Made by a program: the position numbers and the translations under genes. Of a stretch of DNA of 62,000 nucleotides, positions 14,101-23,375 are shown in pieces. Each line of letters begins with the position of its first letter. The stretch's first letter is position 1. This stretch comes from Acanthaster planci (taxonomy: Eukaryota; Echinodermata; Asteroidea; Valvatida; Acanthasteridae): NCBI RefSeq assembly GCF_001949145.1, contig NW_019091391.1:1353303-1415302 (forward strand). Direction: 5' to 3'. Below the pieces are notes generated by a model that ran no database searches, was not told the DNA's origin, and worked only from the letters and a program-made list of their open reading frames with translations.

Positions 14101-15112
14101 GAAATCTGGACTAAAATAAAAAGCAGTCAGACAAGAACACCTCCCTGCTTTCATGGATATTTCCCTAACCAAAGACACTATGGATATGAAACTTACATCA
14201 ATGGATAGAGGATTATGGGACCTTTCAGATGAAACCAAAAATTCCAAATTTAGACAATTTCCAGGTCATTTATGGTCAAATATATAGAGCCTTGTTTCGG
14301 CAGGAAGACGACCGCTGGCGTGTAGACAACGGGAAATCTCCACTAAAAGAGAAAATAGTCAGTCAAGAATTCATCCCTGCTTTCATGGATATTTCCCTAA
14401 CCAAAGACAATATGGATGTAAAACTTATTTCAATGGATAGAGGACTATGTGAGCTTTCAGATGAATTCGGAAATTCCAAATTTGGACAATTTTCAGGTTT
14501 TTTGTGATCCAATATAGACAGCCTTGTTTGGGCAAGAAGACCACCGCTATCGTGTGCACAAGGGGAAATCTGCACTAAAATAGAAAACAGTGAGACAAGA
14601 ACTCATCCCTGCTTTCCTAGATATTTCCCTAACCAAAGACAATATGGATATGAAACTTACATCAATGGACAGAGGATTTTGTGAGCTTTTAGATGGAACC
14701 ACAAATTCCAGATTTGGGCAATTTTCAGGTCTTTTGTGATCCAATATAGGGAGCCTTGTTTGGGCGGGAAGACGACCTCTGGCGTGTGGACAAGGGGAAA
14801 TCTGCACTAAAATAGAAAACAGAACAGAATTCATCCCTGCGTTCATGATTATTTCCCTAACCAAAGACACTATGGATATGAAACTTACATCATTGGACAG
14901 AGGATTATGTGAGCTTTCAGAATGAACCACAAATTCCAGATTTGGACAATTTTCAGGTCTTTTTTGATCCAATATAGGGAGAGTTGTTTGGGCGGGAAGA
15001 CGACCGCTGGCGTGTGGACAAGGGGAAATCTGATGGACAAAAAAGCACTCAGACAGCAATACTTTACTTCTTTCAAGGTTATTTCCCTAACCAAAGACAA
15101 TATGGCTATTTA

Positions 15113-15749
15113 AACTCTGCTCGTCAAAACAGGAGTATTGTATACGGTAAGTCGTTCGTCGACTCTCACAAAAATTATGTCCTGAAGAAGGAAACAATAT
15201 TAAGTTCGTCTGCAGTAGCTTGACTCGATGGACGCCTGTACCGATCATATGTGGATTTTATGCGACTGACATGAATTTGGAGACATCAACAGTTTTTTGT
15301 TCTTTAGATTTCTAACCATGAGGTTTGTAGGTCAATTTTGCTTCACAAGTAATTAAGGCCCACACCACGGCCTATTTTATTTTTTAGAAATCGAATTTGT
15401 ATAGTATAGGAAAAATATAAACATGCAATATCCAACCTGCCCTACAAGAGGAATAATGGGCTAAACCTGGTGCAGCTGTCGGCTGGACAGGTTCTGTAGG
15501 AGAACTGGTTGAATGAGATGTAGTCGTCTCAATCTGTAGGAAACTGGTTAACAGCGTGTATCCAATACAACGGCATTAAACGTTCTCAAACAGCGTTACA
15601 CTGTGAGTGATATGCACTATAGTGTCCACTTTGTTCTCATGATGCAACGCGCGCTTCTGGCACAGGTTTACTGAGAAAATGGGATTCTCTGTGGCTTAAT
15701 AAATCGTGGTCATCCACGATTATAGTTTTATCTCTTTATAGAAACGTGT
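15113..15749. other. Unassigned spacer between array and Gypsy remnant
   Basis: No gene is recognised here. The segment contains a short local duplication: TCTGTAGGAGAACTGGTT near 15491 and TCTGTAGGAAACTGGTT near 15532. The 3' LTR of the neighbouring Gypsy element would be expected here, but I could not match this stretch to the sequence on the other side of the element. Confidence 0.4.
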
Positions 15750-15779
15750 AGCTAATGTGCAAGCATCTATGGACTCTCA

Positions 15780-16107
15780 TGTACAAGAATTTGCCACCTT
15801 GTGCAAATATCAGTGAAGCATATAATACGTACTTACCAGAATTCAATACAGGTAATGGGCCAAGTACAACAACACCATATTCTCTCAAATGGACCTGGCA
15901 CAGCCATGGTCATAAGTGGAGCTATCACTTTATGCTTTGGAGTTTTTCTACGTGCACAATAATTACAAGATCTGATCCAGTTATCAATATCTTTGCATAT
16001 TCCTCTTCACAAAATACCTTTCTAATTTTGGCGTACATCTTGTGCATACCAAAAGGGGCAGCCAAATCTTCGTAAAGGTTTGCAACCAGTACGTCATCGA
16101 TTTGCAA
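15780..16107 (-). pseudogene. Ty3/Gypsy integrase fragment (zinc-binding region and start of core)
   Basis: Minus-strand reading from about 16107 to 15925 gives a segment resembling the HHCC zinc-binding region of Gypsy integrases: a Gly-rich turn followed by a K-x-x-x-K-I-R-x-x-F pattern. The Cys/His spacing is damaged. A frameshifted continuation at about 15905-15830 gives PFER and then LGPLPV, typical of the start of the Gypsy integrase catalytic core. Stops and frame changes make it non-functional. It is the downstream half of the Gypsy element whose gag and reverse transcriptase lie at 19073-22548; the LINE between them interrupts the polyprotein. Assignment to Ty3/Gypsy is fairly secure from both halves together, less so from this piece alone. 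Confidence 0.65.
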
Positions 16108-16997
16108 CTGTACTGCAGTTCTCTCTGGAAAATGGCATTTTGCTTAAGTGTGTTATACATGATACAAGGTATTTTCATGAAGGAAATAATTTTCAGCTTC
16201 AATAATTAAATTGCTTCCATTTTTGTCATTATCGAGAAGGCCACGAGTTTTGAGTTATCTGATAACTACACCCGCAAACTGGTCTTTTTCTTGAGCTTTT
16301 TTCAACTCACAAAGATTTATATCTTGGTGAATATTTGGCAACTGTTGAGACAACACTGTCCAAATCTTCGATTCTTTTACTCGTCTGACATCGTTCGTTT
16401 CTTACAACATTTACATAACGTTTAGAGTCGCAGGGAATAAAAGATCATCCAAGGTTCCAAAATCAAATGGAAACCAACTTGAAGGATATGGTTTTTCTTC
16501 TGTTTCTTAAACAACTGATGAGTGGTTTGCGTCACCAGACGTTTGTTCAGGTTGAGTTTCTTGTACCTGTAGAATTCTACTCAAGGAGTCGACGTTCTTG
16601 ATGATTTTCAAGCTCTACTATTTCATAGTCATCGTAAGAGTAAGGGCCAGTGGGCAAGTCTACCAGTTGTAAGTTTATGACTAAACTTGACTTGACTTCG
16701 CATGGCCAATTAGATGACCGTGGCTACCAACTCTCTTTTGTAGGCATGTCTGTTTGGAGCCAGATCCACCAGGTAGTGCAGGGGTCAGACCAGGTCGACC
16801 TACTTCGGCACCCAGGTCAGTCGGGGACGTCCAGAGAGCGGCGCCAGTCGTGTTGTGGAGGCCTGCTGGCGGCTAGCAAGATCTGCCATGCCGGGACTCC
16901 CTCTGGGAGCCGGACGACGTGGCCAAGAAGCTGTAGTTTCCTCCTCTACTTAGTAGTGCTCACCGAAGGAGGGTTACCGGCCCGCCTGTAAAGTTGC

Positions 16998-18322
16998 TCA
17001 TTGCCAGTGGACCCTAAGGATGGCGTGGAGACAGATCCTGTGAAAAGCATTGACCTTCCTGACGAGGGCAGCTGTCAGTGTCCAGGTCTCGCTGCAGTAC
17101 ATAAGGACTGGGAGGACGGTGGAATCCAGGTGGTGAAGTTTAGACTTGATTTTAAACTTGGTGTGGTGCCAGATGGGAGACATCCTCCCATACGCACCTC
17201 TACCAAGCTGCAGACGCCGTAGAATTTCTGCCTCTGAAGGACAATAAGAAGAGAGCATAGAGCCTAGGTACATGGACTCTTGACTCCTTTAATATCCTGA
17301 CAGCCGATGGGGATTGAAATGGGTGGAGGTGGATAAAAACCCGAGAGTGACTGGATCTTCGTTTTTGTCCAGTTATTGATTACGCTAAGGGCCCCTGCGA
17401 TTGTAGCTAAGGGCTCTGCAAAGATTACCACATCAGCAGCATAGCACAAGTCAGTTGGAAATGGTAGTTGACGCAAAGGTTTGGGCATCGCTCCAGAGAC
17501 TTGCTAAGCCAGTAGTCTACGCCAACATTGCACAGGTACGGGGCGGCCACACATCCCTGTCGCACACCAGGGGTGGTAGGAAACAGGTATGATGGATCTC
17601 CCTCTGCCCTGATTCTGCACGTGGTATTGGAGTTTGATGCCTGGCAACGGGAGCCAGAGAGCGTCTCGGTCAAGCGAATTGAACGCAGCTTTCAGATCTA
17701 TGTGGGTTGCTAGAAGGGGACGCTGAAATTCCCTTCGTTACTCTGCCAGGACTTGCAGGGCTAGGACACTGTCAGTAGTGGATCTACATGGGTTGAACCC
17801 TGCTTGCTGGGGCCGCCGTCTGGATAGAAGGAGAGACTATATTCGCTGAAGGATTAGGGAGGTGACTACCTTTGACGGAATCGAGAGGAGTGTGATAGGA
17901 CGATAATTAACCGGACTTCGGACGTCTCCTTTGTTCTTATAGAGGGATACTATAATTCCTTCCCTCCATTCAGGTGGGACAGTCTCCGACTCCCAGATTG
18001 TACCACAGAGGTTGGTAGGCCGGGGTTCCACTCTGTCCAAGGAGGCCTTCAGCATATCGGCGTTGGTTTCGTCTGCACCTGGAGCCCGACCGGGGGTCAG
18101 CTTTATAATGGCTTTATTAACTTCAAATATAGAGGGTGGATTCAATGACAATGACTCATCTGGGGAACTTGAGCTGGCAAAGTCTTCGAGGATGAGGAAT
18201 GGGGGGGGCTTGTTCAGGGCAGTAGAGTGATGCTCGCACCAACGGGTTAATTTCGCAGACGCTTCTGTCAAGATGGAGCCATTAATCCCTAGCAGAGGAT
18301 AGGTGTGACGTCGTTGATGCAA
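16998..18322 (-). pseudogene. LINE reverse transcriptase, frameshifted, with YAAD active site
   Basis: At 18322-17837 the reading contains GIIVSLYKNKGD and NYRPITLLS, which are RT blocks 1-2 of non-LTR elements. At 17673-17425 it contains GVRQGC (block 4). At 17488-17264 it contains CYAADVVIFAEP, where the catalytic Y-A-D-D has become Y-A-A-D. At 17273-16998 it contains YLGS and SETWTLT, the thumb and post-RT region with the usual C-terminal HRICLHAIL-like motif. The pieces lie in different frames, so at least two frameshifts separate them. The domain order identifies a LINE polymerase; the missing first catalytic Asp and the broken frame mean no activity. Confidence 0.85.
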
Positions 18323-18553
18323 TGAGAGTTCCTTTTTGCACTTGTAAGCATGTTGCCATGGTGGAACGCATCCTCGGCAGAGCTAGCTATCACCTCAAGC
18401 CATTTTGAGCGATCTTCACGCAGCTTCACCGTCTGGTAGCCTCTCGGTGGGCTTCTCTGTCACCCTTCAGTCTGAGTTTACGGTTTACATTCCATCTGGT
18501 CTAAAGTAGCTGCAGTGATCCATGGTTGGTACTTTTTGCAACCGTTCCCAAGA

Positions 18554-19055
18554 CTAATTGTTGCAGCTGAAACCAATGTGGAGGAAAGTTGGGTCCAGTC
18601 TTCGTACATTGATCGGTGCTGGAACCAGGTACTTGAGGTTATGTGTGGCACAGAGTTGTGGAAGGTGGTCACCGTTGCCATTGGTTGTACCATAGTGGAA
18701 CGGGCTAAGGATGTGCTCACGGCTGGGACCAATCGTGGCATTCATGTCACCCAGCACATAGGTGATGTCATACCAAGAAACCCGGCGAAGCTCGTCGTTA
18801 AGCTGGTGATAGGAAACATCCTTGTGGGCCTCCTCTACTATATTTGTCGGTGCATTGCAGACAAGGATGGATAGAAACCCGTGGACGTGTTCCAAACGTG
18901 CGTATAGTAGGCGTGAACTAATTGGCTTCTAACGCGTGATTGAGGCAGCATGTCTGTGGTGGACTGCTAAGCCAACCCCGTGCACATGCATCGAGTCCTC
19001 GCCGCTCCAGAGTAATTTATACTCATCCATAATGGTCTCTCCGCATCCAGTCCAC
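18554..19055 (-). pseudogene. LINE endonuclease domain (APE/EEP family), broken
   Basis: In the frame ending at 18554 the segment contains NAPTN followed by GDMNATIG and NGDHLPQLC. These match the catalytic Y-A-P-T, G-D-x-N and N-G-x-x-L blocks of LINE APE-like endonucleases, which nick target DNA for target-primed reverse transcription. An upstream continuation in another frame (about 19055-18967) contains the alternating small/basic residues seen before the P-I-S-x-R block of these domains. At least one stop or frameshift lies near 18930. The terminal S-D-H block is not preserved. Confidence 0.75.
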
Positions 19056-19072
19056 CGTATTTCTTACAAACC

Positions 19073-20060
19073 AGCGATAGCTTCTTTTTTAGAGTTTCAA
19101 ACGCCTCTTGACACCCAGGAGACCAAATGAATGGAATTTCTTTCATAGTCAGTTGGATAACCGGATCGACAATTGGACTGTGTTTAATTAAATATCCCTT
19201 GTAGTATCCAATTATTCCTAAAAAGGATTTATCTTCTAACACTGTTGTAGGTACTTGGTAAATTGTGATAATGGTTGTCTTGGCTGGATCAGTGGCTACT
19301 CCATCTCACGATAATATGACCTGAATAAGGTACCTTGTTTTCTCCAAACGTATATTTTAGGAGTTTGGGTTTGAGACCAGACGATCTTAATCTGTCGAAC
19401 ACTTGTCTAAGGTTGACCAAGTGCTCTGTAAAAGACTTTAAGAAAATTATTACATCGTTTAGATAAATCAGAGCAATTTTCCAGTGCAAACCTCTGAGAA
19501 CTTCGAGTGTAGCACGTTGAAATGAACTTGGGGTTTCATGTGAACCAAAAGGGAGGGCAAATACTGTCCCTCCTGTGACAAGGGCATGTTTTGCACTTTG
19601 AATATTCTTCTATGGCTATTTGTCAGTACATGTAACCAGATGCCACTTCAGGTGTTGAAAAATAAAGGGGCTGGTTTGGACCAAGGTTGTTAATAGTATC
19701 TTCGGTATAGGATGTGGGAAATTATCACATTCAGGAATTCGGTTTATTGGTCTTAGGTCAATACGAAAACCGTTTGTTCCTTTCTTCTTCACAAACACAA
19801 TACTACTTGACCAAGCTGATGTGCAGGCAGAAATGATGTTATCTTTCAGCATTTGCTGAACCTAAATATCGTTTGTAGATGTGGAGGATGTCTAGTCTGC
19901 ATTGTGGAGAGCACAGCGAAAGATGGTTACCTATATTAATGGAGTGTTTATTATAGCGTAACACCCAAGAGAAGTACCAGAAGTTTGAAAAATGTCGGTA
20001 TACTCCTGTAGTAGACTGGAGTTGACACTCTTGGGTTTCACTGAGGTTTTCGTTTGACAT
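19073..20060 (-). pseudogene. Ty3/Gypsy reverse transcriptase, broken
   Basis: On the minus strand 19852-19616 contains SAWSSSIVFVKKK and FRIDLRPIN, the fingers/palm blocks of Gypsy RT. At 19489-19289 the catalytic region reads IYLNDVIIF, where the family has Y-x-D-D, so one catalytic Asp is replaced by Asn. At 19242-19075 it contains FLGIIGYY and CQEAFETLK, the RT connection that precedes RNase H. The upstream piece at 20060-19839 resembles the linker before RT. Stops and frame changes separate the pieces. The coding sequence stops at about 19073, where the LINE begins. Confidence 0.85.
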
Positions 20061-21882
20061 ATTTACCTGGTCATATTTACCTGGTTCCTTGGCCGCTTTA
20101 GTGCCATTTCGTTGTGGGTCCTTGTTTTCCGAAGGCTTTACAATTTCAGCAGATCCTGAGAACGATGAACTTCATCGTTTCTCACAAGGCACGTATATTC
20201 AATCCTCATAGACTGTGCGTGCATTTAGTTTGTGCATTGGCGCATGCGCAATAGTAACATATACTCGTCGGCCTGAAAACTGATATTCTAGTAGACGACG
20301 GATATCGGTGAGGGATTTGTCCTGCCATTTCCCTTGAAGGCCTCGTGTGTGAATAAATTGCTAAGAATCTATCAAATGGTGATATTTAATAGCTTCTGAT
20401 ATGAAGATCTCCGGAAAGTAATCAAAGCAGTGGAAATGTCGATTTTCTACCAAAGGATAATTGTGAAAAATTATCGGTTTTTTTTTAGCTAACTTTGTGT
20501 CTAATTTTCACAATTTTGCTGGGTTTACCTTCAAATAACTTTGATGTCCAAACTTATATGATCAAAAAAATATTTACTTCTAGGTAGAAAATCTTTTCTT
20601 TTGAAATTCACTTCGTTTTTCATTGGGACCCATTTTCGTCATTTTCTGTGTTTTTCACCTATACTTAAATGCCCAATTTTCACACTTTTGTCGAATTCCC
20701 CTCAGAACATCGGTGATGCTGTGTACTGTCCGTCTGTCTGCTGCGTAGGGCAAAAATTCGGCAGAAAATGGATCTTTATTGTGTGTATGTTAGCCAAAGG
20801 GACTTTGAGTGTTTTTACTAATCGGTATGAAAATGAGGAGCAAACAACTTTTTCTGAGCTTGATGTTGATCGACTACTTTTCGGATCCACCTATCCGAGT
20901 CAGAGCGATTTTACTGGCTTCTGGCAGTGGTGGAATTTAGTAAGCACGCGCACAAACTAAATTAGGGACATGAACATACGTGAAGGATAAATGTGCCTAG
21001 TTTTGTCCGTGGGTAGACGTCAATGACTATTTCAAAGGGATTGAGAGGCATTACTGCAATTTTAGTTGACCATTGTGTTTTCTGATTAGATTGCGCGGGC
21101 AAGGTGAAATCCTACATAATCCTGTTGTCCTACGAGCCCCACAATGAAGTGTCCACTACTTAACTCTAGCTTCAAACATTGTTGGGGGAGTCTTTATCCT
21201 AAAAGTTGTACAAATTCGATGTTCGTCATTAAGCCTCAGCTTGTTTGAATCAAAATGCATAGGCTTACTAGCGTTTTGTTCCACAAAGAACCGAGCGCCT
21301 TAAATTAAGTCACGATGAAGATTAACAGTTACGCATACATACACAGAAGTCACAACCGCCTATAGTCAAAAGGAATCTCTGCAATTCCTAGAATGTTGCG
21401 GCAAGTAGCATTGGCAGTTATTACTGGGGAAACTTAACAATCTCGAATTTCAATGGAAGTGCACTCAGACGATTGTCGAAAACATTTCTCACTGAGATCG
21501 ATATTTGCACCGTAACAGAGTCCAATACGCAAGATATAAGCCCTTGTAGTTTAGATCCTAATTGTACATCAGTACAACAGCCTTGCAATTTGTCACCTTT
21601 ATACCATGACATTATATACCCCTTCACCTACATTTCCACCACCAGGTCTTTGGTTTGTATCACAAGTGGGCGGGGCTCTAAGATTTATCGATACTCTTAT
21701 TTAGAGTTACGCACAAATTGTCTGTGACCTGGTTTATCACATTGTTAACGAACAAATCTACTGTGTTACTTTGGAAGTATCAGTTTGATGAATTGCCATT
21801 CCCATACTTTTGAATATGAGGTCCAGACAGGCCGTGCTGGGTTTTTTCTTCGTTCTTTCAGGATTCTTCGAATGTTGATGCA
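20061..21882 (-). other. Gypsy gag-pol junction region, decayed
   Basis: This stretch lies between gag and RT of the Gypsy element, where a nucleocapsid knuckle and aspartic protease would be expected. I see only fragments that might derive from such sequence (for example the minus-strand open stretch 21627-21421) and no clear D-T/S-G protease motif. Plus-strand open frames here, including 20601-20960, show no recognisable domain. Confidence 0.4.
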
Positions 21883-22548
21883 CTATTTCGTAACTGCTGT
21901 CATAATTTGAGCAACGTCATTTAACTGCAGCATTGTGTCAGCCTGGTTAGATTGGGAATTAGGCTCAACGGGCGATTGCAAAACTTGTGTAGAATGCACC
22001 GCGGATAATGGCGGGGCTGGTGACTCTGACACAATTTGTGCAAGACTTGCATAACAATATGCGCGGTTCAAAGATTCGGGTTCTTTTGAAATAACATCTT
22101 TAACTCGTGGTTGTAAGCCCCTAATGAAATGAGTTAGTCTCTCTTGGTCCGATTTTTGAAATGTGACACTCATAAGATACATCTGAAAAATAATCGTCTA
22201 GCGATTCAGGTTCTTTGTGAACACGGGAGGTTAATTTGGTTTCGTTTACCCATTTCTGGTTTTTACCCTAGGGATTGTCAATCAAGGCAGCCTTCAGACT
22301 ATTACACGAGCTTTTCTGGCTGCATTCAAGAAATTACTGCATTACCTTAAGTGTAAGACTCAGTGCCAGGTGTAGTTTATCACAGGCAAACTCATGTAGA
22401 TCGGCATTCAACACAAATCTACCGAGAAATACGTTCAGGTATTTTCAATGGAAGATCCTAAATAGGTATCTTTAAAATGCCCGTCGTATTTTGACATGGA
22501 TGTTTCTTCAGTCATTTCGTCATGCAATGATTTTGTTTCTTTTTCCAT
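21883..22548 (-). pseudogene. Ty3/Gypsy-type Gag, broken
   Basis: A minus-strand ATG at 22548 opens a short reading. With frame changes and internal stops it continues into sequence with the pattern of retrotransposon capsid proteins: an ALSLTLK helix, a FLE motif, then ESLDDYFSD, and at 22182-21883 RLTHFIRGLQPRVK followed by EPESLNRAYCYA. The motif order (helical capsid, then the I-x-G-L-x-P region) is that of Ty3/Gypsy Gag. No CCHC knuckle is visible. Its position upstream of the RT in the same orientation supports one element of at least 6.8 kb including the LINE insertion. Confidence 0.7.
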
Positions 22549-22984
22549 TGGTTCAACAAATTTTATACTTTAAACATGCCAAAAAAATGCATATATGTGT
22601 GTATATGGCACACCTTTTAGCACAATGTACATCAATATCGTCACATAGAATGAAATAAAGAAATAATAACAAAACTCTCACCGAAATCGATGCGTCTGAA
22701 GTGGCCCGCCAGACTGGCCTCGGTGCGTCTCTCAACAGTGTCTCACACTGTGTACCCGGACCTTCCACCATATCTGCTCTGGGAATGTGACAACTACACA
22801 ATTAAAAGAAGTCTAACGAAATAAATCATAATTTAATTCAACAAAACTTGCTCTACAGTCACGACGAGACGTGCCCCAAGGACGGGCTGACGACCACTGC
22901 TCTACGCGGCCACGCCCGTTGCACTAAATAAGCCGGAGGCCTTAATCTACGCTAAATCAAATTCCGCACTGGCATTAGGTAAAT
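22549..22984. other. Spacer upstream of Gypsy gag; LTR expected but not demonstrated
   Basis: The 5' LTR and primer-binding site should lie here if the element is complete. I found no convincing direct match to 15113-15749, so the LTRs are lost, diverged or outside the stretch I compared. Confidence 0.35.
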
Positions 22985-23375
22985 AGTTTACATAACAGTA
23001 GAACAAAAACTCTCGTCTTCTTTCGGGAATATTTCCCGCACTAAAGCAAATATGGATGTGAAACTTACATTATCAGGTGGACAATCATTTGAGCTTTCAG
23101 ATGCCATCAGGGTTGCAAGATTTTGCGTGCTCAAATAGACACAGCAATCTTTGCGCAGAATAAGAAGCAATAATGTACACACAAAGCGAGAATTGCACAA
23201 AGCAGTGGGGCAAAAAATTCTGTCTCCTCAAGGATGTTTTCCTGAATAGAAAAAAAAATATGGATACAAAACTGATATCAATGGATAGAGAGACATTCGA
23301 ACTTTCAGATGTCACCAGGATTGCCAAATTTGGACAATTTTCAGGTCTTTTATGCCCTTAGATGCAGCCATCTTT
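22985..23375. repeat. Two decayed relatives of the 231-bp array unit
   Basis: Two segments match the array unit in order and orientation. The first has GGGAATATTTCCC, ATATGGATGTGAAACTTACAT and GAGCTTTCAGATG (to about 23105). The second has ATATGGATACAAAACTGA, ATCAATGGATAGAGAG, GAACTTTCAGATG and CCAAATTTGGACAATTTTC (to about 23350). The shared GAGCTTTCAGATG-like block starts at 23091 and 23299, 208 bp apart, so the unit is shortened by deletion. The first copy keeps the minus-strand GTAAGT; the second has lost it. They sit on the far side of the Gypsy/LINE block from the array. Confidence 0.85.

Larger units (their letters stand above)
1..15112. repeat. Tandem array of ~65 copies of a ~231-bp unit (satellite-like)
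   Basis: The block beginning around GGATCCAATATATGG recurs at 111, 341, 573, 805, 1037, 1269, 1500 and 1731 and so on to about 15.1 kb, giving a period of 230-232 bp. Two main variants are interspersed. Type A carries a tract around CAGTCAGACAAGAACTCATC. Type B carries a tract around CACTCAGACAGCAATACTTC and usually CTTTTGTAAACC in place of CTTTTAGGATCC. Type B occurs near 1340, 1575, 2270, 2940, 3170, 5390, 8130, 9060, 9530, 10670, 11610, 12070 and 15050. Many units contain a BamHI site. The array is already under way at base 1, so its left end is outside the window. Its right end is abrupt at about 15112. Units near the right end are more divergent than those in the middle. See the separate entry for its possible coding role. 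Confidence 0.97.
1..15112 (-). other. Candidate array of 141-nt phase-0 mini-exons within the tandem units
   Basis: Read on the minus strand, a typical unit has a pyrimidine-rich tract ending in CAG (TTTTCTCTTTTAGCGCAG in type A, CTTTTTAGTTTATACAG in type B). A 47-codon open frame beginning ATT follows, and then GAT or AAT followed by GTAAGT. I measured exons at 14661-14801, 14197-14337 and 583 bases downstream of base 140 (723-863); all are exactly 141 nt. The unit at 7279-7418 is 140 nt and so is frameshifted. The 231/232-bp period difference between types lies in the spacer (90 against 91 nt), not in the exon. The encoded repeat has conserved Cys4 and Cys28, a basic GRLPA patch at 9-13, KRP at 23-25, CPNLEF near 28-33 and an SESS...LSID end. 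Some units carry stops (for example near 560 and 2845), lost donors (4562, 9128, 12365, 12834, 14430) or deletions. I do not recognise the family. A non-coding satellite remains possible. Confidence 0.3.
16680..19072 (-). mobile_element. Degenerate APE-type non-LTR retrotransposon (LINE) inserted in a Gypsy element
   Basis: The minus strand carries, in order, an exo-endonuclease/phosphatase endonuclease domain (about 19055-18554), a linker (18741-18478), reverse transcriptase segments (18322-17264) and the C-terminal region (17273-16998). Below 16998 a frameshifted tail runs to about 16680 and ends in a short AAGTCAAGTC repeat, consistent with a LINE 3' end. Gypsy-like coding sequence lies directly on both sides in the same orientation, so the LINE inserted second. 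The clade (CR1/L2/Jockey-like or other) cannot be fixed by eye. Several frameshifts and an altered catalytic motif show that it is dead. Confidence 0.85.

Noticed and set aside
1-15112. Long plus-strand open frames (for example 755-1210, 1744-2190 and 12161-12616) as genes
   Set aside because: They arise because the 231-bp unit is 77 codons long and poor in stops. They begin and end wherever single-base length changes shift the frame, and they show no splice signals as good as those on the minus strand.
1-15112. CRISPR array
   Set aside because: Units are 231 bp with no unique spacers, and the window is eukaryotic.
16650-18230. Plus-strand open frames over the LINE
   Set aside because: Antisense shadows of the LINE reverse transcriptase.
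20601-20960. Plus-strand 119-codon open frame as a gene
   Set aside because: No recognisable domain; it lies antisense within the decayed Gypsy gag-pol region.
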